Both the position numbers and the translations under genes were made by a program. Shown one piece after another: positions 1 to 8,813 of a DNA stretch of 64,000 bases; within the stretch, counting starts at the first letter, position 1; the number at the start of each line of letters is the position of its first letter. The stretch is from Lachnospiraceae bacterium UBA4631 (GTDB lineage Bacteria; Bacillota; Clostridia; Lachnospirales; Lachnospiraceae), in contig DHMX01000005.1 in the NCBI GenBank assembly GCA_002406015.1, positions 1-64,000 on the forward strand, given 5' to 3'. A model generated the notes under the pieces. The model was not told where the DNA came from and made no database searches. It saw only the letters and a program-made list of their open reading frames with translations.

Positions 1-323
1 TAACTGCCATCCCCATTCCAAAAATAAACCATATCCGTAATTTTATCTGCTCATCTATTTCTTTCCAAAATATAGTAAATTCACAATCATCATCCCACTC
101 CATACTATTTGATAATGCAATTGCATCATTTCCACATTGCCTGCTCCTACATTCCCCTGTAGAAATTCCTTGTCAACGTGAATTAACTTTCCATGTGTAA
201 TATGGTTTCCCTCTGTTATCGTTTGTTTGTCCAGAACTTTTTCTATATTTAATTAATATCATGGTTTTTCTTTGATTTCAACTGATTTCTTCTAGTTATT
301 CCCACTAATCATTCCCACCAACG
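1..323. other. AT-rich stretch with no gene seen
   Basis: I see no open frame with a ribosome binding site and no RNA signature here. It is AT-rich and may be the flank of a gene outside the window. Confidence 0.4.
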
Positions 324-370
324 AAAGCAGCAAGTCTCCGACTATCAAAAATCAAAAACTTGCTGCTTTT
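324..370. terminator. Bidirectional rho-independent terminator
   Basis: Arms AAAGCAGCAAGT and ACTTGCTGCTTTT pair around a loop of about 22 bases, and the right arm runs into TTTT. It lies just past the 3' end of the leftward phosphoribosyltransferase gene and could also stop a rightward transcript entering from outside. Confidence 0.6.
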
Positions 371-427
371 CCTACATACCCCAAGTATATTTATGCTATA
401 TAACTTCCTATTTCTATACCTATATCC

Positions 428-1069
428 CTACAGCTTCATATATCCGTAGCTGTTGACGATAGCATCCAGCTTCTGTCCTGCCTTGCAGTAAGGGCATTCA
501 TCATGCGGATAGGTCTGATACTCCGGAAAATCTTCCTTCTTAAAAATAGAATGAATTGTGCAGCCATGAATCTCCTCTGCTGCGGAGAACAAGGAAGATA
601 CGCCTGCAACACTGCCGCCATAATATTCTATACATTCCAATGCCCGCTCAATGGTACGTCCGGTTGTTGCGGTTGCTAATAACAGCAATACATGTTTATT
701 CCGAATCATAGGCTGTAAATTATCGCGGAAAATTAACTGTCCCATGGAATTTAACTCCGGTGAAACTACATAAATGGTCTGGTGTGCATTCATAGACATA
801 AATCCTGCTGCCGACAATTCCTCTGCCAGATATGCCCCGATTACCTCTGTTCCATCCATACACACAATCGTATCTACAATCGTACTGGTTACATACTCAC
901 GCACCATTGCCTTGGCTGCTGCCATTGCCGCACTCTGTCTGGTTTTCAATGTTGTCATATCCATATAATAATTAATATGCGAATGGTTCGTAGCAAAATG
1001 TCCCGGAATAATCTTAACTGACAGAACATTATTATATTGTGAGTATACCTTCATTGCTGTTTCTTCCAT
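428..1069 (-). CDS. Phosphoribosyltransferase (orotate PRTase-like)
   Basis: This 213-residue protein resembles type I phosphoribosyltransferases, which join PRPP to a nitrogenous base. The PRPP-loop-like segment is a hydrophobic strand followed by ATATTGRTIERAL near residue 135. A C-terminal CPYCKAG motif could bind metal, which is not usual for pyrE. The start at 1069 is chosen because AAGGAGG lies 8 bases upstream; the TTG at 1075 is too close to it. No other pyrimidine gene is nearby, so the base it uses is unknown. Orotate phosphoribosyltransferase is the usual automatic label for this family. It appears to be transcribed alone. Confidence 0.6.
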   Translation of the reverse strand: MEETAMKVYSQYNNVLSVKIIPGHFATNHSHINYYMDMTTLKTRQSAAMAAAKAMVREYVTSTIVDTIVCMDGTEVIGAYLAEELSAAGFMSMNAHQTIYVVSPELNSMGQLIFRDNLQPMIRNKHVLLLLATATTGRTIERALECIEYYGGSVAGVSSLFSAAEEIHGCTIHSIFKKEDFPEYQTYPHDECPYCKAGQKLDAIVNSYGYMKL

Positions 1070-1178
1070 AATCAAAACCTCCTTAAGGACCTGTTATTAT
1101 TCATTTATTTACTGGCTATATTTTAACTTTATTCAAATAACTCTGTCAATAGTCATGTTCCTTTTTCCTATCCGCCTC

Positions 1179-2264
1179 TTATCTGCATTGACAGGTACAG
1201 CTTTCCCGTTCCATCAACCGGCAAGGAAGCTCTACCCGGATTGCCTCCTGATGCCCTCCGTTTTTTCTATCCAATAATAGCGACACTGCAAGATGTACCA
1301 TTTCCTGCTTTGGAATTCGAATGGTTGTCAGCATCGGCGTTGTCCTCTGGGCTTCTTCAATATCATCAATAGAAATGACTGACGGAAGATACCCCTTTCG
1401 CTTCTTTTCCCTTAATGCCCGCAAGACTCCGACTGCTGTGCAGTCATTGGCACAAAAAATGGCAGATGGCCGTATTGCCTGTTGAAGAATATCCTCCATT
1501 ATCCGATACCCTTCCTGTTCCGTCTGTCCTGTCTGGAATACATTATCATAACGAAGCGGTATCTTATGATTCAATAAGGTCTGATAATATCCGATATATC
1601 GGGATTCATAGGTACAATCCCCTATATAAGCGATGTTGGTATGTCCCAGCGAAATCAAATATTCCATTGCCTGACCAGCTGCAATGGCACCATTACAGAT
1701 TACCTCATCATACGCGTATTCCGTCGGATTCCGGTCTATTCCAATCATGTATTTGTAACGCTTTCGCAAGGTTGCAATCAGCTCTGTCGGACATTTTCCA
1801 AATATCATAAGGCCGGTATTTTTCTTCTGTTCAATATACCCTGCCATATGCCGGATTCGTTCGGACTCAACATTCTCACTGGAACGATATGGCACCCCTC
1901 CGGTTTCCTGCTTTCTGCGTTCCAGCTCCATAAAGTCCGGCACATTTAATACTTCCCCTAACAGACACTGATGTTCCATTAATTCTTCCTCAAGAAAATG
2001 AAATAATTCCAAAAAAAACGGGTCCTTATCCATGCTGTTGAACCGTGTCAGAAAAACATCTACTGTAAATAGTGTGGCTTTTATTTCATTTCCTTTCCGC
2101 AACTGCCTTGCCGCAGGATTCGGAATATAATTCTGTTCCCTTGCTATTTCCCAGATTCGCCGTTCTAACCCGCTTTGATTACAACGATGCCCCGGTGAAT
2201 GCAGCACTCTGGATACGGTTGATACCGATGTCCCGGCAAGCTCTGCAATTCGTTTTAATGACAT
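1179..2264 (-). CDS. LacI-family transcriptional regulator
   Basis: The N-terminus is a LacI helix-turn-helix (LKRIAELAGTSVSTVSRVL, residues 3-21) followed by a hinge and a periplasmic-binding-protein-like sensor domain. The motif GYYQTLLNH and the segment SAIFCANDCTAVGVLRAL are typical of ligand-sensing LacI members. At 361 residues it is slightly longer than usual because of a Gln/Glu-rich insert around residues 100-150. It is divergent from the SsuA-type ABC importer, and two LacI/CcpA-like palindromes lie between them, so it probably represses that importer and itself. The ligand is not evident. Confidence 0.85.
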   Translation of the reverse strand: MSLKRIAELAGTSVSTVSRVLHSPGHRCNQSGLERRIWEIAREQNYIPNPAARQLRKGNEIKATLFTVDVFLTRFNSMDKDPFFLELFHFLEEELMEHQCLLGEVLNVPDFMELERRKQETGGVPYRSSENVESERIRHMAGYIEQKKNTGLMIFGKCPTELIATLRKRYKYMIGIDRNPTEYAYDEVICNGAIAAGQAMEYLISLGHTNIAYIGDCTYESRYIGYYQTLLNHKIPLRYDNVFQTGQTEQEGYRIMEDILQQAIRPSAIFCANDCTAVGVLRALREKKRKGYLPSVISIDDIEEAQRTTPMLTTIRIPKQEMVHLAVSLLLDRKNGGHQEAIRVELPCRLMERESCTCQCR

Positions 2265-2323
2265 TATTTTTCCCCCTATACCATTTATGTTTCATTCTAT
2301 TGAAAAGCTTTTTGTGTTTTTCA

Positions 2324-2337
2324 TGAAAACGTTTGCA
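2324..2337. promoter_or_regulatory. LacI/cre-type operator 1
   Basis: TGAAAACGTTTGCA matches 13 of 14 positions of the CcpA/LacI cre consensus TGWAANCGNTNWCA. It lies between the divergent lacI-type gene and the ABC importer, a natural site for autoregulation or for catabolite control. Confidence 0.5.
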
Positions 2338-2412
2338 AATTTTACGAATTTCCTTTCTGACAAATCTGCATATGTTATTATAAACGTATTAGTTTTTCCA
2401 TATTTTGTCAAT

Positions 2413-2426
2413 AGGTATCGTTTTCA
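2413..2426. promoter_or_regulatory. LacI/cre-type operator 2
   Basis: AGGTATCGTTTTCA is, in reverse, a weaker match to the same TGAAAACG half-site consensus. Its centre is about 89 bp from operator 1. Paired LacI operators often allow looping; that is inference here. Confidence 0.35.
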
Positions 2427-2514
2427 TTTTATTGGTTGTTTTGTCCTGTAAAACTCTATAAACTACTTTTGAATGCTGCTTATCAGCAAATAAAATCAGA
2501 GGGGTACATATTAT

Positions 2515-3492
2515 ATGCGTATCGTAAAACAATTTCTTCTGTGCGGAGGAATCTTTATCTCTTTATTCCTTTTATCCGGCTGTACTGCCGGCACACCGGA
2601 AACTCCGGAAGTTACCATTGGATATTTTAATAACATTACCCATGCACAGGCATTACTCATGAAATCAGAACAAAGTCTGGAATCGCATCTGGCGAATCAG
2701 GCAACCGTTACATGGACTGCTTTTAATGCCGGTCCCGCAGAGGTTGAAGCACTCTTCGCCGGAGATATTGATATTGGATATATTGGTCCGGTACCTGCTA
2801 TTACAGCTAATGTCAAGTCTAACGGTGATGTAGAAATCCTGTCAGGTGCTACCAAAGGGGGTGCGGTTCTGGTAACAAGAACAGATTCCGGTATCGACAG
2901 TGTAGAAGCATTGTCGGGTAAAACAGTTGCCATTCCACAGATTGGAAATACCCAGCATTTGTGCTTATTACACTTATTAGAGGAACATCAGCTAAGTCCG
3001 GTCACAGACGGTGGAACTGTTACGGTTGCTGCGGTTGCCAATGCAGATGTTGCCAATACTATGAATAACGGGGACATTGATGCCGCCTTAGTTCCGGAAC
3101 CTTGGGGTTCTACCCTGCTGGCACAAAATGCAGAGCTGTTACTGGATTATGATGCCATCTACTATGAAGGAGATTATGATGTTGCCGTTGTTGTGGTTCG
3201 TCGGGAATTTCGTGAGAAATATCCGGAGCTGGTGGATGCCTTTCTGGAAGAACATGAGGCTGCTACTGACCGCTTAAACGACAATCGTTCGGAATGTCTG
3301 GATATAATTAATTCCGAGCTTCAATCAGCCACCGGAAAGTCGCTGGATGCTGCCATATTAAGTGAAGCATTTTCCAGAATCGGTGTCAGTACGGAGCTGA
3401 ATCGTGACTCCATTTCCCAATTTGCACAAATCAGCAAGGAGCAGGGTTTTATTTCAGAACTGCCGACAGCCAGTCTATACGGAGAGGAGTAG
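2515..3492 (+). CDS. ABC transporter substrate-binding lipoprotein (NMT1/SsuA-like)
   Basis: A 325-residue secreted lipoprotein: signal peptide with lipobox LLSGC at residues 19-23, then a type 2 periplasmic-binding fold. GDIDIGYIGPVPAI near residue 90 is the signature of the SsuA/TauA/NrtA family, which captures sulfonates, taurine, nitrate or pyrimidine precursors. It is first in a tight three-gene importer operon, 6 bases before the ATPase gene. The substrate cannot be told from sequence; the nitrogen context favours a nitrogen compound and the distal sulfur island leaves a sulfonate possible. The start follows GAGGGG by 10 bases. Confidence 0.8.
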   Translation: MRIVKQFLLCGGIFISLFLLSGCTAGTPETPEVTIGYFNNITHAQALLMKSEQSLESHLANQATVTWTAFNAGPAEVEALFAGDIDIGYIGPVPAITANVKSNGDVEILSGATKGGAVLVTRTDSGIDSVEALSGKTVAIPQIGNTQHLCLLHLLEEHQLSPVTDGGTVTVAAVANADVANTMNNGDIDAALVPEPWGSTLLAQNAELLLDYDAIYYEGDYDVAVVVVRREFREKYPELVDAFLEEHEAATDRLNDNRSECLDIINSELQSATGKSLDAAILSEAFSRIGVSTELNRDSISQFAQISKEQGFISELPTASLYGEE

Positions 3493-3498
3493 CTCATT

Positions 3499-4245
3499 AT
3501 GTCATTAGTTATGCGAGGCATTCAAAAACAATTCAAAAATGCCGATACCGCAATTCTGAATAATATTAATCTGGAGATTGAATCCGGAGAATTTGTATGC
3601 ATTGTAGGTCCTTCCGGATGCGGAAAAAGCACCTTACTGAATCTGGTTGCCGGGCTGGAAAAGCCAAGTAGCGGTGAGCTTTTATTAAACGGCAAACCGA
3701 TTACCGGCCCCGGTGCCGACCGGACTGTCATGTTTCAGGAGCATGCACTATTTCCATGGCTGACGGTAATCGAAAATGTCAAGTTCGGCATGAAGCTAGC
3801 CGGAATCAGTAAACAGGAGCAGGAGGAACGGGCAAGTTATTATCTGAACATGGTTCATTTGCAGAATTACAGAGATTATCCTATCCATCAATTATCGGGA
3901 GGAATGCGTCAGCGTACCGCTCTGGCACGTGCCTTAACTATGAACGCAGAGCTTCTGCTTATGGATGAACCGTTTTCCGCCTTAGATAAACAGACCTCAA
4001 ACCAATTGCGGGAAGAGCTTCAAAGCATCTGGAGCAAAACAAAAAACACTATTTTATTCATTACACACAGTGTCGAAGAGGCTGTGTATCTTGCGGACCG
4101 GGTGATTGTGCTTTCTCCTGTCACACATAGTATTGAAGATATTATTCCGATTGAACTTTGCCGCCCACGTCAGGTGTACGCTCCGGATTTTGTAAACTAT
4201 CGTCACCGCATCAGCGGAGAGGTCAGAAGGGAGATTGCAGGATGA
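3499..4245 (+). CDS. ABC transporter ATPase (SsuB/TauB-like)
   Basis: This 248-residue nucleotide-binding subunit has Walker A GPSGCGKST (about residues 38-46), Q-loop FQEHALFPW, signature LSGGMRQR and Walker B LLLMDEPFSALD. The SsuB/TauB/NrtD subgroup partners NMT1-type binding proteins. It lies between the binding protein and the permease and overlaps the permease start by 4 bases (ATGA), so translation is probably coupled. It powers import of the unidentified substrate. Confidence 0.88.
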   Translation: MSLVMRGIQKQFKNADTAILNNINLEIESGEFVCIVGPSGCGKSTLLNLVAGLEKPSSGELLLNGKPITGPGADRTVMFQEHALFPWLTVIENVKFGMKLAGISKQEQEERASYYLNMVHLQNYRDYPIHQLSGGMRQRTALARALTMNAELLLMDEPFSALDKQTSNQLREELQSIWSKTKNTILFITHSVEEAVYLADRVIVLSPVTHSIEDIIPIELCRPRQVYAPDFVNYRHRISGEVRREIAG

Positions 4246-5000
4246 GCTTACTAATTTTTCTGTTACTGCTGGTTGGTCTCTGGCAAGTCTTTTACTATGT
4301 CGGTGTTGACCTGCTGAACCTTGTAAAGCCGTATGCAGTTCCCTCTCCGCTTGGTGTCGGCGAAAGCTTTCTGAGACTTATGGAAAACGGAACTCTGCCG
4401 GAAGCAATCGGAAATTCCCTGCTGCGTGGTATCATAGGTTATGCAATTGCGGTCCTTCTGGGAATCCTAATCGGATTATTGATTCATCACTTTCCATATT
4501 TGCAGAAGAACCTAAAGCCTGTTATTCTGGGAATTCAGACATTACCAAGTGTATGCTGGGTGCCATTTTCTATTCTATGGTTTGGTTTATCCACACAGGC
4601 AATTCTATTTGTTGTCATAATGGGGTCTGCTTTCAGCATTGCAATCTCCGTAGACAATGCCATTAAGAATGTCCAGCCTATTTATTCCAAGGCAGCACTG
4701 ACTATGGGTGCCAGCCAACGCCAACTATATCAGCACGTTATTTTCCCGGCATGTCTGCCGGAGTTTATTACCGGACTAAAGCAGGGGTGGTCCTTTGCCT
4801 GGCGTGCCTTGATGTCAGGAGAGGTAATGACTACCTCAATCGGACTTGGACAGACTCTGATTACCGGTCGGGATTTGGCAGATATTAATCAGGTTACACT
4901 GGTTATGATTGTGATTGTACTTGTAGGAATTGCCATTGACAAAGGTGTCTTTTCGGTTTTGGAAGCCCGCATCTTAAAAAAACGCGGACTGACTGCATAA
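4242..5000 (+). CDS. ABC transporter permease (SsuC/TauC-like)
   Basis: A 252-residue inner-membrane permease with about six hydrophobic segments. The EAA-loop, which docks the ATPase, reads AALTMGASQRQLYQHVIFPA. I place the start at 4242, where ATGA overlaps the ATPase stop; a longer frame from 4158 runs inside the ATPase gene and adds no recognizable sequence. It completes the three-gene importer. A GGAAGC...GCTTCC hairpin follows near 5017-5039. Confidence 0.88.
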   Translation: MSLLIFLLLLVGLWQVFYYVGVDLLNLVKPYAVPSPLGVGESFLRLMENGTLPEAIGNSLLRGIIGYAIAVLLGILIGLLIHHFPYLQKNLKPVILGIQTLPSVCWVPFSILWFGLSTQAILFVVIMGSAFSIAISVDNAIKNVQPIYSKAALTMGASQRQLYQHVIFPACLPEFITGLKQGWSFAWRALMSGEVMTTSIGLGQTLITGRDLADINQVTLVMIVIVLVGIAIDKGVFSVLEARILKKRGLTA

Positions 5001-5139
5001 GTACTGCATAAGTTCTGGAAGCCGTTTTCATCCGCTTCCTTGACAAACCGAATGCTCTTTGTTATTCTATGAACTGTTAAAAATGAATTGTGGATTTTTC
5101 CGGGTATTTAATGAGAACTACATTTTATGCCATCTTTTC

Positions 5140-5170
5140 GCCACATAGCGGATTGCTATGTGGCTTTTTA
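5140..5170 (+). terminator. Rho-independent terminator
   Basis: GCCACATAG and CTATGTGGC pair around a 7-base loop and are followed by TTTTTA. It ends the ABC importer transcript ahead of the MATE gene. Confidence 0.8.
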
Positions 5171-5205
5171 TGTGCAACACTTTATAATCTTGAGAGGAGT
5201 ATTCT

Positions 5206-6552
5206 ATGAACCAGACGTTTATGAAAGAACGAAAAATACTGCCATTGATTTTGTCTATGTCCTTGCCTATGGTTATCTCCATGGCAGTTAATTCTCTTTA
5301 TAATATTGTAGACAGCTATTTTGTTGCTAAAATCAGTGATGCCGCCATGACCGCACTGTCCTTAGTCTTTCCCATTCAGAATATGGTAAATGCCATTGCT
5401 ATTGGCTTCGGGGTTGGTGTCAATGCGTGCATTGCCTTTTTTCTGGGTGCCGAGAAACAGGAAGCCGCAGACCACTCTGCCACATTAGGCGTGCTGTTAA
5501 GCCTGATTCATGGTGTGCTTCTGACCGTTTTCTGTCTGTTGATTATGCCTTCCTTTTTAAAGCTGTTTACCTCGGATTCGGATATTTTGAATCTGGCACT
5601 TACCTACTCTAATCGGGTATTTCTCTTTTCTGCGGCAGTAAATGTCGGCATTTGTCTCGAAAAAATCTTCCAGTCCGTCGGAAAAATGAATGTATCCATG
5701 TTCAGCATGATTTGCGGATGTGTTGCCAATATTATATTAGACCCTATTATGATTTTCGGCTGGGGAATGATTCCGGCTATGGGAATCACCGGTGCTGCTT
5801 ATGCCACCGGAATCGGTCAATGCCTGACCCTTATTATCTATATAGTTCTTATGATTTTAAAACCGATTCAAGTGCGTGTGCAGCTACGTTATTTATCTCC
5901 GGATATGAGTCTGATAAAACGGCTGTATCAGGTCGGAATACCTGCTACCCTGAATACAGCACTTCCTTCTGTGCAGGTATCCGTTCTCAATCAGATATTA
6001 ACCGCTTTTTCCGAACAGTATGTACTGATTCTGGGTGTCTATTATAAGCTTCAGACCTTCATTTATCTGACCGCCAACGGAATGGTGCAGGGAATCCGTC
6101 CTCTGGTCGGATACAATGCCGGTGCAGGAGAACCCAAGCGTGTAGAAAAAATCTTCACTACCTCTATGCTGTTGATTATGGGTATTATGCTGGTCGGCAC
6201 TGTGCTGTCATGGCTGTTTCCGTTACAGATTTTCGGACTGTTTGCCCAGAATCCGTCTGCTATCCGGATGGGTGGACACGCACTCCGAATTATCAGCATA
6301 GGCTTCGTTGTTTCGGGAATTTCCGTTACCTGCTCCGGAGTTTTAGAAGGACTTGGAAAGGGAGGCTCTTCCCTGATAATCTCCCTTTCTCGATATATGA
6401 TTGTCATGCTTCCGATAGCCTATATGCTAAGCCGCTTTCTGCAAGCAGACGGTGTCTGGTATGCCTTTGTGGTTACAGAATTTTTAACTGCCGGTATCTC
6501 CCTCATCATTTGGAGAAAGACCCGGTCTGACCTATACCGGATGCAGGAATAA
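5206..6552 (+). CDS. MATE-family multidrug/cation efflux transporter
   Basis: A 448-residue polytopic membrane protein with about 12 helices in two similar halves. The N-terminal LPLILSMSLPMVISM and the helix-2 pattern YNIVDSYFVAKISD are typical of the NorM/DinF-like MATE superfamily, which exports organic cations in exchange for Na+ or H+. The start follows GAGGAG by 6 bases. It has its own leader after a terminator and does not look linked to the importer. Its substrate is unknown. Confidence 0.9.
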   Translation: MNQTFMKERKILPLILSMSLPMVISMAVNSLYNIVDSYFVAKISDAAMTALSLVFPIQNMVNAIAIGFGVGVNACIAFFLGAEKQEAADHSATLGVLLSLIHGVLLTVFCLLIMPSFLKLFTSDSDILNLALTYSNRVFLFSAAVNVGICLEKIFQSVGKMNVSMFSMICGCVANIILDPIMIFGWGMIPAMGITGAAYATGIGQCLTLIIYIVLMILKPIQVRVQLRYLSPDMSLIKRLYQVGIPATLNTALPSVQVSVLNQILTAFSEQYVLILGVYYKLQTFIYLTANGMVQGIRPLVGYNAGAGEPKRVEKIFTTSMLLIMGIMLVGTVLSWLFPLQIFGLFAQNPSAIRMGGHALRIISIGFVVSGISVTCSGVLEGLGKGGSSLIISLSRYMIVMLPIAYMLSRFLQADGVWYAFVVTEFLTAGISLIIWRKTRSDLYRMQE

Positions 6553-6876
6553 TTATTTATGTTTTGAATGATGCAGCCGCAATACCTGCTTTGGGTCCTT
6601 TAGCAGCAGTTTTACCAGCCAGATTAGCATACCGAATACAACTACGGATATTCCCAGAAAAGTATCATTTATCATATCCGATATAGCCGGTGTAAAATAT
6701 GCGGCTCCCTGTTCTATGTATTCAAATACCGCATCTATAAACCACATAATAGATGCTCCCCAATAGAGAAAGCAAAGTGTGGAAAGCTGCATATGATTTT
6801 CCGGCAGCTGCCGATACCACATAACCGTTGCAACAATGGCTGCCGTTACTACAATTAACAATAGCATATCATACAC
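6553..6876 (-). CDS. Small membrane protein of the urease operon
   Basis: A 107-residue protein with three predicted membrane helices, around residues 1-20, 32-52 and 70-92, and a basic C-terminus. I do not recognise the family. It overlaps the preceding membrane-protein gene by 8 bases and is the last gene of the leftward urease operon, so it is probably translated with it. UreI, UreJ and HupE do not match by length or motif. A role in nickel or urea movement is only a guess from position. A second possible start is at 6867. Confidence 0.6.
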   Translation of the reverse strand: MYDMLLLIVVTAAIVATVMWYRQLPENHMQLSTLCFLYWGASIMWFIDAVFEYIEQGAAYFTPAISDMINDTFLGISVVVFGMLIWLVKLLLKDPKQVLRLHHSKHK

Positions 6877-7297
6877 CTTCCTTCTGTTTTACTTCCTTTG
6901 CAGCATTTCGTTCCAGAACAGAAGATACCACTACCATTCCGACCCAGACTGCCGTTACCACAATTGCCATGGTACTTCCCACTGTCGCCATTTCATGCAG
7001 CATTTCCATGGCATCCGCAGGACTCGAAGCGGCAGTCAGAAATGGATAAAACGGAACGATTTCACCATGCCACAGATGCTCAAATGCAAGCAATGCAGAG
7101 CCACCCCAGAGCAAATTGGATAACCATTTCAGCTTTCTTGAAAATCTTACTTCCTTCACAGTCTCTACAGAAGAATCCATAGAGGAAGCCATAGAAGAAT
7201 TTACAGAAGCTTCGGAAGCCGCTTCCTTTTTCTTTAAAATGTGTGTTACTGCGGTTGTCACAACCGCCTCTGCCATTGGTACTATAAAACATGCCAT
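6869..7297 (-). CDS. Membrane protein following ureD
   Basis: A 142-residue protein with an N-terminal helix (ACFIVPMAEAVVTT), a soluble Ser-rich segment, and two more hydrophobic helices near residues 70-90 and 108-130. The middle part contains FEHLWHGEIVPFYPFLTA. I do not recognise the family. The start at 7297 has GGAGG 8 bases upstream. It is 20 bases beyond ureD, so it is part of the urease transcript. Conserved His, Glu and Met residues in or near the helices would suit a metal-related role, but this is speculation. Confidence 0.6.
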   Translation of the reverse strand: MACFIVPMAEAVVTTAVTHILKKKEAASEASVNSSMASSMDSSVETVKEVRFSRKLKWLSNLLWGGSALLAFEHLWHGEIVPFYPFLTAASSPADAMEMLHEMATVGSTMAIVVTAVWVGMVVVSSVLERNAAKEVKQKEGV

Positions 7298-7317
7298 AAT
7301 CATTACCTCCTTATTAT

Positions 7318-8172
7318 CTAATACTTTCTTGTAACTGTAATTTCTTTATGTAATATACCGGAACGCAGTACGCTCCATATTACCCGTAATTCCTGATGCA
7401 GCTTATACATATGCCGGTTCATTACCTTGATAACAAGGAATCCGTCCTCCGGACTGCTGATGCCGACAGCCCCTTCCGCATCCTCCTGTATGGCTTCTCT
7501 TACTCTTACTACCAGCTCTTCTGTATTTTCCGACCCGGCATATGCATATACGGTTGCGAGAAAAAAATAAGAATCCATACATAGCAGGCTATGCATATCC
7601 CGCTCCTCCGGCAGCACCTTCATGCGGTCACATAAAACCAGCTCGTCCTTTAGGAATATCCGAACCTGTGATGTATAGTTAAAAAATGCGAACTGCTCCT
7701 CGTTTGCCACACGTCCTGCCGCCATAATATCCCATGTAATCAGCCGGGAATCCGCTTGCAGATAAAAGTCCGTTTGCTGACTATATGCGGAATCCTTAAA
7801 CGGTATCATTTCATCCGGCAGGTATTCCAGCCATGCCCCGGAACCCACTGTAAATCTCATGCTCTGATGTGCTGTTCCATCGGATTTTCTTCGATAGACC
7901 TTATTTGCCGAAGGGGTAAGAATCTGTGCCTTTGTGTCGTCCTCCTGATAAATGTCAATCCGGAAATTGTCATATTCCATTACACCTCCGCTCGGATTTA
8001 ACAGATACACCGATACCGTTCCGTCCGAATCCGGATAAAACGGGGTCATAATCTGCAGCGGAAGCTTGTAATACTGTTCTGCAAGATAACTGACCGAACC
8101 CTCTGCTGTGCTTCGCTTGTCTATTCGCATATTTATCTTTCCATTGTATCCTTCCGCATCACATCTAACCAT
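7318..8172 (-). CDS. ureD: Urease accessory protein UreD (UreH)
   Basis: This 284-residue scaffold binds apo-urease and, with UreF and UreG, delivers nickel to the UreC active site. The conserved opening is GKINMRIDKRSTAEG and the core contains TPFYP and YLLNPSGGV, as in the UreD family. It is 1 base downstream of ureG with its own AAGGAG 7 bases before the start. Its place after ureG at the operon end is the common Firmicute order. Length is within the family range. Confidence 0.88.
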   Translation of the reverse strand: MVRCDAEGYNGKINMRIDKRSTAEGSVSYLAEQYYKLPLQIMTPFYPDSDGTVSVYLLNPSGGVMEYDNFRIDIYQEDDTKAQILTPSANKVYRRKSDGTAHQSMRFTVGSGAWLEYLPDEMIPFKDSAYSQQTDFYLQADSRLITWDIMAAGRVANEEQFAFFNYTSQVRIFLKDELVLCDRMKVLPEERDMHSLLCMDSYFFLATVYAYAGSENTEELVVRVREAIQEDAEGAVGISSPEDGFLVIKVMNRHMYKLHQELRVIWSVLRSGILHKEITVTRKY

Positions 8173-8173
8173 A

Positions 8174-8794
8174 TTAAGACTCCTTCAAATCCTCAAAGAG
8201 CATATCCTTCTTTATCCACTTGATAATCTCATTTAACCCGGTGCCATCATCCAGATTGGTGAATACAAACGGTCTGCTTCCCCGCATCCGCAAGGTATCC
8301 GCTTCCATAACCTTTAAATCACTGTGTACATACGGTGCAATATCAATCTTATTAATAACCAGTAAATCGGATTGGGTGATACCCGGTCCGCCTTTTCTCG
8401 GAATCTTTTCACCCTCGCCTACATCAATTACGAAAATCAGACCATCTACCAATTCCGGACTAAAGGTTGCTGCCAGATTATCTCCGCCGCTTTCAATAAA
8501 AATCAAATCCAGCTTCGGATACCGTTGCATTAATTCATCCACCGCATCCAGATTCATGGATATATCCTCCCGAACCGCGGTATGCGGACAGCCTCCGGTC
8601 TCAACCCCGATAATCCGGTTTTCCTCCAATGCCTTTGCACGAATCAGAATCTTCTGGTCCTCCTTCGTATAAATATCATTGGTTACTACCCCTATCTCAT
8701 AGGTATCCGACAATGCCTTACAAAGTTTTTCAATTAATGCTGTTTTACCTGAGCCTACCGGCCCTCCTACGCCAATTCGGATTGTTTTCTTCAT
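8174..8794 (-). CDS. ureG: Urease accessory GTPase UreG
   Basis: This 206-residue SIMIBI GTPase drives nickel insertion into urease. It has P-loop GPVGSGKTA near residues 10-18, the Cys-Pro-His nickel site in GGCPHTAVRED, the ESGGDN switch motif and the guanine-specificity motif NKID. All key residues are intact. It sits between ureF and ureD and functions as a dimer that exchanges nickel with UreE and docks on UreD-UreF. Confidence 0.95.
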   Translation of the reverse strand: MKKTIRIGVGGPVGSGKTALIEKLCKALSDTYEIGVVTNDIYTKEDQKILIRAKALEENRIIGVETGGCPHTAVREDISMNLDAVDELMQRYPKLDLIFIESGGDNLAATFSPELVDGLIFVIDVGEGEKIPRKGGPGITQSDLLVINKIDIAPYVHSDLKVMEADTLRMRGSRPFVFTNLDDGTGLNEIIKWIKKDMLFEDLKES

Positions 8795-8813
8795 CTTAAA
8801 TCCCTTCCTTCCG

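Noticed and set aside
4158..4241. N-terminal extension of the ABC permease
   Set aside because: It lies wholly inside the ATPase gene in another frame; the ATGA overlap at 4242 gives the normal permease start.
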